NCBI RefSeq assembly: GCF_000419685.1
Contig: NZ_ATTM01000007.1
Span: 62,001 to 126,000 of the forward strand
Source of the DNA: Flavobacterium antarcticum DSM 19726
GTDB taxonomy: Bacteria; Bacteroidota; Bacteroidia; Flavobacteriales; Flavobacteriaceae
Direction: 5' to 3'
Length of the DNA stretch: 64,000 nt
This document shows, piece by piece, positions 27,055 to 35,613 of the stretch (its first letter is position 1; the number at the start of each line of letters is the position of its first letter). A program made the position numbers and the translations under genes. The notes beneath the pieces are model-generated. The model made no database searches, was not told the origin of the DNA, and saw nothing but the letters and a program-made list of their open reading frames with translations.

Positions 27055-29247
27055 TTAAAGTTTTAAAATTTTAAAGTTTTTCTCAAAATCATTAAACTTT
27101 ACTTTGAAGAAATAGGTTCCAGAAGCAAATGCAGACATGTCCACACTTGATTCCAGCGTATCTACTTTTTGCGCAAAGAGTTTTCTGCCTTGAATATTAA
27201 ACACTTCAATTTCTGTAATATTGGTATTTGCTTTCAACATAACACTACTGCTGGTTGGGTTCGGGTAATAACTAAAATCAAGGTAATCTTCTGTTTGAAT
27301 CCCTAAACTTTGCTGACAACTTATTGTCGCTTTCCAACCCGCTGCTGTTACACCTTGATCCGAAATGAATTTAAACGTAAGTGATCCATCAGTCGCGGTA
27401 GAAGTTACTGTTCCAGGCGAACTTGTTCCTGTAAATCCAACTCCACCATTCAATTCGGGGAAAGAATCATCAGCTCCATTGTAAATGTATAAATAATCAT
27501 AACCCGCCTCCAATGAAAACTGCGTAAAAGTTACCACCAATTTTTGATCAGGCACATTTGGCGTAATTGTTCTTGTAAACGATTCCCGATTCGCATAATT
27601 ACCAACCGCTCCTCCTGTATCGTAAAAATTTAAACCTCCACAATAATTTCCAGAAGTGACAAAGATAAATTCTCTAATTTTTGGAGTTGTAGTGGTGCAA
27701 ATAGGTCTAATCCGAACTTTGTAATAGGTATTAGGCAACAGTCCTGAAGCTTGATATGTAGTTTGTGTAACGGTGTTCCAAATTGGCAATGCTGAATAAG
27801 GCCTAACCGAAATTTCCCACGAATCAGCATTGTCAAAATCTTCCCAAGAAAGCGTTGCTGCTGTATCCGAAATGGCGTTCGCTTCAATATCAGTCACGGT
27901 ATTGTTACAATTGGTACAATCAGTACTCAAACAAGTTTTAGAATTTACAGTGTTTGCAATTAAATTGGCAGGTTGCACTCCAAAACCATTGGCAAAACTG
28001 ATACCTACTCCTTGAATCAAATGGCAATAACTCATAATCGTTCCCTTAACCGAAGTAGAAGGAATTGGTCCTATGGTGGTACAACCTGATTCTGGGTATC
28101 CTGCTTCCGCACCGCATCCATCAATAGGTGAATTATTGCCATTCCAGGCACAAGCATGTGTATGTGGTGAACCCATTAAATGTCCCAACTCATGCGTCAT
28201 CACCTCAGTTGTCCAAGAATACGTCGGAACTGTAACTATCGAAATGCCATCCACATCAGAATAACCGTAATTGTAATTAGAACAAAGTCCGTTTAAGTAA
28301 GCAACACCGCCTAAACCTCCTGGATCAATTCCGATTAGCATACCAACATCGCTGCTAATAAATGGTCTGTTATTTGCAAAAGACTGCAAATAATCAAGAG
28401 AACTCGTTCCAACTCCTTCATAAACATCAGGGTTCGTCCAAATATAAACTGAATTTAACGATGTTGTAATTCCATCATTAGCATATAAAGTCTGTACATT
28501 ATTAAAGATGGAAGTTGCCCAATTAGCAGTAGTTGCAGTACTACTGCTGTTACTTACAAAAAGATTATAATCAATTTCAAAGTAAAAGGTCACACATTTT
28601 ACCGAAGTTGCGTCTCTATTTAATGTAGAAGTTGGTATTGGCGTATTGTCTTCTTTTAAATGGCATTGAAAATTATTTTGTTTTAAGAAATTAGCATCTG
28701 AATATACAATGTAATCGCTTTGGTTATTTGGTTTGTCAATTTTACCCACAACTACATTCCCCAATTCTTGGGAAGAAAATATTCCGTTGAATTCTCCGTT
28801 AAAAAAATTAAAAGCTGCAATTGAGGTCGGATTTCCTTTGATGATTCCGCGGTAATAAATACCCTTTTGAAAGGAAATATTAGTTGCTCTATCGGTATGG
28901 ATTGAAAATCCATTGGAAAAAGGATTGACACGGTAAAGCAAAATTTTAAAATGCTGATTTTGGTACGGAATATCTAATTCTACAAAATCCGAAGGATTAG
29001 TGGTAATCTGACTCAAAGTGTTGAGATTGACTCTAGCCACTGTAGCATCCGTTACCGCTTGATCAATATCTCTTTTAGAAATAGAACTATCAGTCGTTAA
29101 AAGGTTTATCGCCGTGAATGCCGTGTGTTCCTGTTGCAGTTTTTGTACTTCTTGACCAATCTTATTTTGTGCAATTCCGTTCCCGAAACAAAATAAAGCG
29201 GTCATTATAAAAAGACTAATTTTAATGAATTTGTTAATATGTTGCAT
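27055..29247 (-). CDS. T9SS-secreted zinc metalloprotease with Fn3-like and CUB domains
   Basis: The 730-residue product has a signal peptide (about 1-26), a propeptide (to about 200), a reprolysin/metzincin-type catalytic domain with HELGHLMGSPH (zinc ligands His352, His356, His362) and nearby Cys residues, a fibronectin type III domain (about 448-535, NAISDTAATLSWEDF), a CUB domain (about 540-645, YCGGLNFYDTGG and ending with WKATISC), and a type IX secretion sorting domain (about 655-730, YYPNPTSSSVML and GTYFFKV). It is thus a secreted or surface-bound protease. Transcribed alone with its own terminator. Confidence 0.95.
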   Translation of the reverse strand: MQHINKFIKISLFIMTALFCFGNGIAQNKIGQEVQKLQQEHTAFTAINLLTTDSSISKRDIDQAVTDATVARVNLNTLSQITTNPSDFVELDIPYQNQHFKILLYRVNPFSNGFSIHTDRATNISFQKGIYYRGIIKGNPTSIAAFNFFNGEFNGIFSSQELGNVVVGKIDKPNNQSDYIVYSDANFLKQNNFQCHLKEDNTPIPTSTLNRDATSVKCVTFYFEIDYNLFVSNSSSTATTANWATSIFNNVQTLYANDGITTSLNSVYIWTNPDVYEGVGTSSLDYLQSFANNRPFISSDVGMLIGIDPGGLGGVAYLNGLCSNYNYGYSDVDGISIVTVPTYSWTTEVMTHELGHLMGSPHTHACAWNGNNSPIDGCGAEAGYPESGCTTIGPIPSTSVKGTIMSYCHLIQGVGISFANGFGVQPANLIANTVNSKTCLSTDCTNCNNTVTDIEANAISDTAATLSWEDFDNADSWEISVRPYSALPIWNTVTQTTYQASGLLPNTYYKVRIRPICTTTTPKIREFIFVTSGNYCGGLNFYDTGGAVGNYANRESFTRTITPNVPDQKLVVTFTQFSLEAGYDYLYIYNGADDSFPELNGGVGFTGTSSPGTVTSTATDGSLTFKFISDQGVTAAGWKATISCQQSLGIQTEDYLDFSYYPNPTSSSVMLKANTNITEIEVFNIQGRKLFAQKVDTLESSVDMSAFASGTYFFKVKFNDFEKNFKILKL

Positions 29248-29424
29248 CTTACTTACTAAATTTGATTACAAATTAAGTGAAATCTAACGGGAATTAATAA
29301 TTTTTAAACTTCATCAATTCATAAAATTTCAAACAAAACATATTATCAACCTAAAATTGGCTCATTTTTCAGCTAGTGCAACTAAATCAAAACAGCTGGT
29401 TTAGTCTTAGAATACTAAATTACA

Positions 29425-29460
29425 TTAAAAAAAAGCCGCACTTCTAAAAATGCAGCTTTC
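29425..29460 (-). terminator. Terminator of the CDGSH gene
   Basis: On the minus strand AAAGCTGCA pairs with TGCGGCTTT (one G-T pair) and is followed by a T run, 22 bases beyond the stop at 29482. Confidence 0.7.
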
Positions 29461-29481
29461 TGTATAAAATTTGAAATTTTA

Positions 29482-29709
29482 TTATTTTGCTTTCATTGGT
29501 GGCAAATCAAATGCTTTTGCATCGTGCTCAAAACCATTTCGGTGCGAACCGTCGCAGAATGGTTTATTCGCCGATAATCCACAACGACAAAGGCCTAAAG
29601 AAGTTCTTCCTTGCACGTTGTACGGCATTCCTTCTGCATCTACAATTTCGAAATCGCCTTCAATTTTAATAAAACCGTTTTTACTAATTATTAATTTTGT
29701 CTTACTCAT
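29482..29709 (-). CDS. CDGSH iron-sulfur domain protein
   Basis: The 75-residue protein carries a complete CDGSH motif: Cys41, Cys43, Cys52 and His56 in LCRCGLSANKPFCDGSH, which bind a 2Fe-2S cluster (mitoNEET-type). The N-terminal 35 residues are a strand-rich lead-in and there is no membrane anchor, so it is cytosolic. Single-domain bacterial members are of unknown role, possibly redox or cluster transfer. It is a single-gene unit with a terminator. Confidence 0.93.
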   Translation of the reverse strand: MSKTKLIISKNGFIKIEGDFEIVDAEGMPYNVQGRTSLGLCRCGLSANKPFCDGSHRNGFEHDAKAFDLPPMKAK

Positions 29710-29794
29710 AGTAGTTTTTTTTTGAACTCAAAGATTGCAAAATATATCTGAAATTCTAAATTGTAGCACTAGTTTAAATCAATTCTAATTTAAT

Positions 29795-30163
29795 TCACAA
29801 TTCTCGCGAAAAAGTTATTTTTTTATTCTTTTGAATAAGAAAGAAAGTGATTGCACTTCCAAAATATAGCATTACATCAATCCAATCAGCGGTATAGCGT
29901 GAGTTTACTTTTGGTAAATAATATTCAAAATAAACTGAATAATACGTCGCTAATAAAAGCACAAAAGGAAGTGGGAATTTAAAATATTTGTCTTTATTCA
30001 AACCACGAATCAAGAATGTCAGTGCTCCAAGTACAAGCGGCAAACAAAGCAAATCGTTAGCGTGATTATTTACAAATTTTGGCAACGGTAAATTCAGTCT
30101 TTGCATACTGTAAATAGACAAAGCGATTAACGCCATACCCATGTAAATTACTCTTTTAATCAT
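29795..30163 (-). CDS. Small multi-pass membrane protein
   Basis: The 122-residue product has four predicted membrane helices (about 4-20, 34-50, 62-78, 95-112) joined by short loops, with a basic C-terminus. No motif is recognised; the arrangement resembles magnesium-citrate or VanZ-like small membrane proteins only in general outline. It lies downstream of the zinc-ribbon membrane protein on the same strand, 39 bases away, so they may be co-transcribed. Confidence 0.7.
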   Translation of the reverse strand: MIKRVIYMGMALIALSIYSMQRLNLPLPKFVNNHANDLLCLPLVLGALTFLIRGLNKDKYFKFPLPFVLLLATYYSVYFEYYLPKVNSRYTADWIDVMLYFGSAITFFLIQKNKKITFSREL

Positions 30164-30202
30164 TTAAAATTAAAGTTTGACATGCACTTTGGGAAATTAA
30201 AT

Positions 30203-30517
30203 CTAACCTGCAACAGTCGATATTACGGCTGCGATAAGTCCGCCGATTACGATAGCAAAGAAAAACCAGATGTAGTAAAATAGTTTAAAAATCAAGCGAA
30301 TTATGATGTTGGAATGTTTGGAACCTTTTCGTAAAAATGCTTCAATTGTACTTGGCTTTTCCGTCAATCGTTCTAGTTCTAATTTCTCTTCAGCGCGTTT
30401 TTCTCTTTCTAGTTTTCGCTTAAGAACTATGTTTAAAATTGCACCACAATTACTGCAATAATCAAGATTCAGATTAACAGTATTGCATTTTAAACATTTT
30501 ATATACGTCTTACTCAT
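30203..30517 (-). CDS. Zinc-ribbon membrane protein
   Basis: The 104-residue product begins with two CxxC pairs (Cys9/12 and Cys21/24, in CLKCNTVNLNLDYCSNCG), a zinc ribbon, followed by a highly charged coiled-coil helix (about 33-55, KRKLEREKRAEEKLELERL) and a C-terminal membrane helix (about 80-100). The layout (ribbon, coiled coil, tail anchor) is seen in many small bacterial proteins without a defined role. The zinc ribbon would face the cytoplasm. Confidence 0.72.
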   Translation of the reverse strand: MSKTYIKCLKCNTVNLNLDYCSNCGAILNIVLKRKLEREKRAEEKLELERLTEKPSTIEAFLRKGSKHSNIIIRLIFKLFYYIWFFFAIVIGGLIAAVISTVAG

Positions 30518-30595
30518 GTGAACTTATTTTCGATTTACAACCAAATTCCTTTACGAATCTGATGATGAAATCAATATGGTGAAATGCGTAAAAAA

Positions 30596-30766
30596 CTAAA
30601 CAGCATTTGAATCGTCCTTGTTTTTTTGCTGGTTCATTTTTGTAACCAAAGCTTTTAATCGAGCTGCTTTTTCTTTCTTTTCTTGCGAAATCTTAGCATT
30701 CTTCCGATTGAGTAATTTGGTATGTAACGCTTTGTTCTTTGTGTTTTTTTCTGGACCTTTTGCCAT
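30596..30766 (-). CDS. Small basic protein of unknown function
   Basis: A 56-codon frame starts ATG at 30766 and ends TAG at 30596. The product is extremely basic (Lys-rich throughout, e.g. NRKNAKISQEKKEKAARLKA) with a short coil-like middle, and resembles nucleic-acid- or ribosome-binding small proteins, though I recognise no family. Support for expression: an exact -7 box (TATATTTG on the minus strand at 30792-30785) lies 18 bases before the start. It is too short for usual length cut-offs. Confidence 0.6.
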   Translation of the reverse strand: MAKGPEKNTKNKALHTKLLNRKNAKISQEKKEKAARLKALVTKMNQQKNKDDSNAV

Positions 30767-30784
30767 AATTTATGTTGTATTAAA

Positions 30785-30792
30785 CAAATATA
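30785..30792 (-). promoter_or_regulatory. -7 box of the small basic protein gene
   Basis: On the minus strand this reads TATATTTG, an exact TAnnTTTG match ahead of the ATG at 30766. Confidence 0.55.
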
Positions 30793-30839
30793 GTTAAAGA
30801 GAACTGAAATAATATTTTAAATTAGCCATTCAATTAAAA

Positions 30840-31472
30840 ATGAAAAAAATGAAAAAAAATTTACTTCTAATTCTTCTTTGTATCATTCCAAGTATTAGCG
30901 TCGCACAAACTTTTTCTTACGGAATTATGTTAGGAATAAATACTTCTGCAAGCGCTAGTAAAGATGGAGGGTCATTTCTAAATGACCGTAGTTCAACGTT
31001 TACTAATAGTGGAAATTACGCTAAACCTAGCTTTGGTGCTTATGCGGAATATAACTTTACCGAAAAATGGGGCGTAAAGACTGAAATCCTGTTCCACAAT
31101 ACTGTACTTCAGCCTACCGAAACAAGTGTTGGTCAACTGAAAATTAATATGATGGAATTAAGCCCTAATGTTAAGTTTGATTTTGGCAATGAATATAGAA
31201 AAGGCGCTTATCTAATTTTTGGTCCTAAAATAACTTTACTTAATAGTATTTCTTATGAAGGAAATGATATTGAAGACAATTTCAACAAAACACTAATAGG
31301 AATTCAGACTGGAATTGGCGGAAGAATGTTTCAATATGTTGACCTTCAATTCAAACTTAATTATGATTTCACACCTTTTTATGAAAATCCGATTACCAAT
31401 AATAATGACTTTTTTCTTGGTGCCAATTTACATGCAGGAATAGATGTAGAACGATTATTAAATAAAAAATAA
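30840..31472 (+). CDS. Outer-membrane beta-barrel protein (PorT-like)
   Basis: The 210-residue protein has a signal peptide (residues 1 to about 22, ending Val-Ala-Gln) and an eight-strand-like barrel pattern: FSYGIMLGINTSA at the first strand, repeated aromatic-alternating strands, and ends with FFLGANLHAGIDVERLL. This fits the PorT / outer-membrane beta-barrel domain family common in Bacteroidota. Two in-frame ATGs are close at 30840 and 30849; the first is given, though the second leaves an equally good signal peptide. Function unknown. Confidence 0.82.
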   Translation: MKKMKKNLLLILLCIIPSISVAQTFSYGIMLGINTSASASKDGGSFLNDRSSTFTNSGNYAKPSFGAYAEYNFTEKWGVKTEILFHNTVLQPTETSVGQLKINMMELSPNVKFDFGNEYRKGAYLIFGPKITLLNSISYEGNDIEDNFNKTLIGIQTGIGGRMFQYVDLQFKLNYDFTPFYENPITNNNDFFLGANLHAGIDVERLLNKK

Positions 31473-31498
31473 TTACAATTACAATCCTAAAACTTATG

Positions 31499-31531
31499 AA
31501 CTCTGACGGAGTTTGAAACTCCGTCAGAGTT
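31499..31531. repeat. 16-bp perfect palindrome with one-base loop
   Basis: AACTCTGACGGAGTTT (31499-31514) and AAACTCCGTCAGAGTT (31516-31531) are exact reverse complements separated by one G. The two halves also share the inner sequence GGAGTTT/AAACTCC. It lies 27 bases after the barrel gene stop, without a T run that would make it a standard terminator. Confidence 0.85.
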
Positions 31532-31749
31532 GTAATTCCATTCATTTTTAAAAGCCAAAAAATTAAAAGAAGCCGAAAGATTTTAAAATATCCCGAAGCT
31601 TCAGGACGGATTAGAGCGAAAATCCTCCTGATTATTCATCAGGAGATGTGGAAGGAAGGCGGGAAAACGGATTAAAAAACGCCGAAAGACGTGCTCCAAA
31701 ACCTTCACAATAAATATCTAACAATGTAGGTACTTCAACGGCAAAAGCG

Positions 31750-31757
31750 TATTTTTG
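31750..31757 (+). promoter_or_regulatory. -7 box of metG
   Basis: TATTTTTG is an exact TAnnTTTG match 23 bases before the ATG at 31781. Confidence 0.55.
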
Positions 31758-31780
31758 CATTCTTTAAAAAACCGTTTTCG

Positions 31781-33841
31781 ATGCTACAAAATCCTAAAAG
31801 ATATACCATTACGGCAGCTTTGCCTTATACGAACGGACCGATTCACATTGGTCATTTAGCCGGCGTTTACGTTCCTGCCGACATTTATTCGCGCTATTTG
31901 CGTTTGCAACAAAAAGACGTTGCTTTTATTTGCGGAAGCGATGAACACGGTGTTGCGATTTCGATGAAAGCTAAAAAAGAAGGAATTACGCCACAGGAAG
32001 TGATTGATAAATACGATGCAATTATCCGAAAATCATTCGTTGATTTTGGAATTTCGTTTGATAATTATTCTCGAACTTCTGCAAAAATTCACCACGATAC
32101 GGCTCAAGAATTTTTTAGAAAATTGTACGATAACGGCGATTTTATTGAAGAAGTTACCGAACAATTGTACGATGCAAAAGCCGACCAGTTTTTGGCTGAC
32201 CGATTTGTTACGGGAACTTGTCCGAAATGTGGCAACGAAGAAGCGTATGGCGACCAATGCGAAAAATGTGGCTCGACATTAAATGCTACGGATTTAATTA
32301 ATCCAAAATCGACTATAACTGGTGAAAAACCTATTATGAAGGAAACGAAACACTGGTTTTTACCTTTGAATCGTTACCAGGATTTCTTGACAAAATGGAT
32401 TTTAGAAGGACATAAAAGCGACTGGAAACCTAATGTTTATGGACAAGTAAAATCATGGATTGACGGCGGCTTAGAACCTCGTGCGGTAACTCGCGATTTA
32501 GATTGGGGAATTGATGTTCCTGTTGACGGGGCCGAAGGAAAGAAATTATACGTTTGGTTCGACGCACCAATTGGCTACATTTCTTCGACAAAAGAATGGG
32601 CTTTGAGAGAAGGAATTGATTGGGAACCGTACTGGAAATCCGACGATACGAAGTTGGTTCATTTCATCGGAAAAGACAATATTGTGTTTCACTGTATTAT
32701 TTTCCCAGCAATGTTGAAAGCAGAAGGAACTTACATTTTACCAGACAATGTTCCGGCGAATGAGTTTTTGAATTTGGAAGGAAATAAACTTTCGACCTCT
32801 AAAAACTGGGCAGTTTGGTTACACGAATATTTGGAAGATTTTCCAGACAAGCAAGATGTTTTGCGTTATTCATTGACTTCAAATGCACCAGAAACAAAAG
32901 ATAACGACTTTACTTGGAAAGATTTTCAAGCAAGAAATAATAATGAATTAGTTGCGATTTTTGGAAATTTCATCAATCGCGTGACCGTTTTGACACATAA
33001 ATATTACGAAGGTTATGTGCCAACTCCGAATGAATTTTCAGAAGTAGACCAAGCGACTTTAACTGAATTGAAAGCTTATCCAGCAGTTATTGCCAGTTCA
33101 ATCGAACGTTACCGTTTTAGAGAAGCTTTGGGCGAAATGATGAATGCAGCTCGTTTAGGAAATAAATACTTGGCTGACGAAGAGCCGTGGAAAATGGTGA
33201 AAACCGATCCAGAACGTGTAAAAACGCAAATGTATGTTGCCTTGCAAATTGCAGCAGCATTAAGTGTTTTATCAGAACCGTTCTTGCCGTTTACTTCTTT
33301 CAAGTTGAAAAAGATGCTGAATAATACAGGCAAATTAGCTTGGAATAACGTGGCTGAATGGGATAATTTAATTCCTGACGGACATCAAATCAACGAGGCA
33401 GAACTGCTTTTTGCAAAAATAGAAGACGAAGAAATTCAAAAACAAATAGATAAATTGGAAGCTACAAAAACAGCCAACATTGCCGAAAATAAAAAAGCGG
33501 AACCACAAAAAGAGTTGATTCAGTTTGACGATTTTGCAAAAATGGATTTGCGTGTAGGAACGATTATTGAAGCAGAGAAGATGCCGAAAGCTAATAAACT
33601 TTTGGTTTTGAAAGTGGACACAGGAATTGACGTTCGCACCATCGTTTCTGGAATTGCCGAAAGTTTCAAACCCGAAGATATCATCGGAAAAAGAGTAATT
33701 GTTTTAGTGAATCTTGCTCCACGTGCTTTGCGAGGCGTTGAAAGTCAAGGAATGATTTTGATGACGAACAACGCAGAAGGTAAATTGGTTTTTGTAAATC
33801 CAGATACAGAAGGTGTTGGAAATGGGGAAACCATTAATTAA
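31781..33841 (+). CDS. metG: Methionine-tRNA ligase
   Basis: The 686-residue class I synthetase has HIGH at residues 22-25 and KLSTS at 336-340 (in place of KMSKS). A zinc knuckle with two CxxC pairs lies around [18 protein letters not shown] (about 147-164). The C-terminal 110 residues ([21 protein letters not shown] and on) form the EMAP/Trbp111-like tRNA-binding domain found in the longer bacterial form, which dimerises. Length fits this form. Single-gene unit; a 14-bp inverted repeat follows the stop. Confidence 0.98.
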   Translation: MLQNPKRYTITAALPYTNGPIHIGHLAGVYVPADIYSRYLRLQQKDVAFICGSDEHGVAISMKAKKEGITPQEVIDKYDAIIRKSFVDFGISFDNYSRTSAKIHHDTAQEFFRKLYDNGDFIEEVTEQLYDAKADQFLADRFVTGTCPKCGNEEAYGDQCEKCGSTLNATDLINPKSTITGEKPIMKETKHWFLPLNRYQDFLTKWILEGHKSDWKPNVYGQVKSWIDGGLEPRAVTRDLDWGIDVPVDGAEGKKLYVWFDAPIGYISSTKEWALREGIDWEPYWKSDDTKLVHFIGKDNIVFHCIIFPAMLKAEGTYILPDNVPANEFLNLEGNKLSTSKNWAVWLHEYLEDFPDKQDVLRYSLTSNAPETKDNDFTWKDFQARNNNELVAIFGNFINRVTVLTHKYYEGYVPTPNEFSEVDQATLTELKAYPAVIASSIERYRFREALGEMMNAARLGNKYLADEEPWKMVKTDPERVKTQMYVALQIAAALSVLSEPFLPFTSFKLKKMLNNTGKLAWNNVAEWDNLIPDGHQINEAELLFAKIEDEEIQKQIDKLEATKTANIAENKKAEPQKELIQFDDFAKMDLRVGTIIEAEKMPKANKLLVLKVDTGIDVRTIVSGIAESFKPEDIIGKRVIVLVNLAPRALRGVESQGMILMTNNAEGKLVFVNPDTEGVGNGETIN

Positions 33842-33853
33842 AAAAATAAAATA

Positions 33854-33918
33854 TTTGCCACAGATTACTGGATTAAAAAGATTTAAAATCTGTCATAATC
33901 ATTTTAATCTGTGGCAAA
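33854..33918. repeat. 14-bp inverted repeat with CACAGATTA core
   Basis: TTTGCCACAGATTA (33854-33867) and TAATCTGTGGCAAA (33905-33918) are exact reverse complements 37 bases apart, flanking an internal partial copy (AAATCTGTCATAATC). The CACAGATTA core also appears near 1880, 55110 and (as GTGCAATCTGTG) 55420, so this is one member of a dispersed family rather than a classic terminator. Confidence 0.75.
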
Positions 33919-33961
33919 ATTCAATCAATAACTTTCGCAGGTTTGATATATTAAAAGCAGC

Positions 33962-34855
33962 ATGCAAAACGCAAGACCAAGGTTAGCCTTAGCGATTGGA
34001 ATATTATGTATTTCTATTTTTCCAATTTTAGTAAAATTGGAATTGACGCCTGGACTTATCTCTGCTTTTTATCGAATGGCTTTTGCATTTGCAATTTTAG
34101 TTCCATTTGCGATTTTCTCTAGAAAATTTAAAATTCCTCCGACAAAATATCTACTATTGGCTTTGTTGTGCGGCGTTTTGTTTGGTTCAGATGTAGCAGT
34201 TTGGAACATCGCCATTCAAGAATCAAGTGCGACACAAGCCACACTATTAACCAACTTATCGCCGGTTTGGGTTGGCATTGGCTCTTTTCTTTTTTTAAAT
34301 CCAAAACCTAAAACCAATTTCTGGATTGGAACATTAGTAGCTGTTTTTGGAATGGTTACATTTGTGGGATTTCACTTTATTGCTGCGTTAGACTTTGACC
34401 GCGCTTTTGTTTTCGCCATTTTATCCGGCGTTCTCTATGCGGGATATATGTTGACAAGCAAGAATATTTTAGAAAAAGTAGACGTTTTTTCATTCATGTT
34501 GCTGAGCTTATTTGCGTCTTCTGTTTATCTCGGAATTATTTGCTTTTGGGCAGGCGAACCGTTCACAGGATTCAGTTCAGAAGGTTGGGGAGTTTTGGTT
34601 ATTCAAGCAGTAGTTTGTCAATTAGCCGCTTGGTTCCTGATAAGTTTTGCAACTAAACACATGAGAGCGACACGCGTTTCCTTAAGTTTATTAGGTCAAG
34701 CAGTTTTAACTTCTATTATTGCGTTTATATTCTTAGACGAATTGATGACGTTGCAAATGGTAATTGGAGGAATTATATTACTATTCGGAATTCGAATCAC
34801 ATTTATTGACAAGAGCTTATTGCTCAATAAAATTTTTAAATCACAACATAATTAG
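33962..34855 (+). CDS. EamA/DMT-family transporter
   Basis: The 297-residue inner-membrane protein has about ten membrane helices in two repeats of five, the drug/metabolite transporter layout. The first repeat ends near FVGFHFIAAL and the second has the AYMLTSKNI / AWFLISFATKHMRATRVSLSLL segment typical of EamA. Substrate cannot be read. It is followed 11 bases later by a HAD-family gene, so the two form an operon. Confidence 0.88.
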   Translation: MQNARPRLALAIGILCISIFPILVKLELTPGLISAFYRMAFAFAILVPFAIFSRKFKIPPTKYLLLALLCGVLFGSDVAVWNIAIQESSATQATLLTNLSPVWVGIGSFLFLNPKPKTNFWIGTLVAVFGMVTFVGFHFIAALDFDRAFVFAILSGVLYAGYMLTSKNILEKVDVFSFMLLSLFASSVYLGIICFWAGEPFTGFSSEGWGVLVIQAVVCQLAAWFLISFATKHMRATRVSLSLLGQAVLTSIIAFIFLDELMTLQMVIGGIILLFGIRITFIDKSLLLNKIFKSQHN

Positions 34856-34866
34856 TACCATACAAA

Positions 34867-35550
34867 ATGACTAAGAAAATAATTGCATTTGATGCAGACG
34901 ACACACTTTGGCACAATGAACCTTATTTTGACGAAGCACAAGAACGTTTTTGTGCGCTATTTCAAGATTTCGCTTCAAGCCAAGAAATTTTAGGAATGAT
35001 TTTAAATCATCAAGTGAAAAACTTACCACTTTATGGTTTTGGAATCAAAGCTTTCACGCTGTCAATGATTGAAACAGCTTTGAAGATTACGCAAAATAAT
35101 ATTACCGGAACTGGTATCGAAAAAATCATCGCTATCGGAAAAGACTTATTAGAAAAACCTGTCGAATTGTTGCCAAACGTAGAGGAAGTTTTGCAAGAAT
35201 TACACGGAAAATATAAATTAGTAGTTGCCACGAAAGGTGATTTAAAAGACCAACACAGAAAGTTGCACGATTCAAAAATAGGTGGATATTTCCATCATAT
35301 TGAAGTGCTGAGCGACAAGACGGAGTTGGATTATACAAAAATGCTAAACCGTTTGGAATGTGAGCCTGAAAATCTTGTAATGATTGGAAACTCATTAAAA
35401 TCAGATGTTTTGCCTATTTTAAATCTTGGTGGTGTTGGAATTCACATCCCCTATCACACGACTTGGGAATACGAAAAAATCGATTTTGAAATTGAACACG
35501 AAAACTTTATAGCTTTGACCAATATCAAGGAAGTAATTGGAATTTTGTAA
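34867..35550 (+). CDS. HAD-superfamily hydrolase
   Basis: The 227-residue product has the HAD nucleophile motif FDADDTLW (motif I, Asp9 and Asp11) and motif III/IV as VMIGNSLKSDVLP (about 169-181). The Thr motif (motif II) is VVATKG. The short cap after motif I is helical, so it is a C1-type phosphatase. Substrate unknown. It follows the DMT transporter by 11 bases and ends before the next gene's start at 35614. Confidence 0.9.
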   Translation: MTKKIIAFDADDTLWHNEPYFDEAQERFCALFQDFASSQEILGMILNHQVKNLPLYGFGIKAFTLSMIETALKITQNNITGTGIEKIIAIGKDLLEKPVELLPNVEEVLQELHGKYKLVVATKGDLKDQHRKLHDSKIGGYFHHIEVLSDKTELDYTKMLNRLECEPENLVMIGNSLKSDVLPILNLGGVGIHIPYHTTWEYEKIDFEIEHENFIALTNIKEVIGIL

Positions 35551-35613
35551 CCCATTATTTTGTTGCATTTTAGGTATCATTTTTGAGCGATTCAGTATTA
35601 TAAAAATTTAGCT

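Larger units (their letters stand above)
31473..31780. other. 308-base gene-free gap holding dispersed-repeat-like elements
   Basis: No gene is seen between the barrel gene and metG. It contains, in order: a 16-bp perfect palindrome (31499-31531), a degenerate CCCGAAGCTTCAGG palindrome (31592-31605), an 8-bp hairpin CTCCTGAT/ATCAGGAG (31625-31645), and the metG promoter at 31750-31757. The stretch 31592-31690 looks like one unit of a repeat that would occur elsewhere in the genome. Confidence 0.6.

Noticed and set aside
33854..33918. The 14-bp inverted repeat after metG as a Rho-independent terminator
   Set aside because: The 37-base separation and lack of a T tract at the stem base fit a dispersed repeat better than a terminator.
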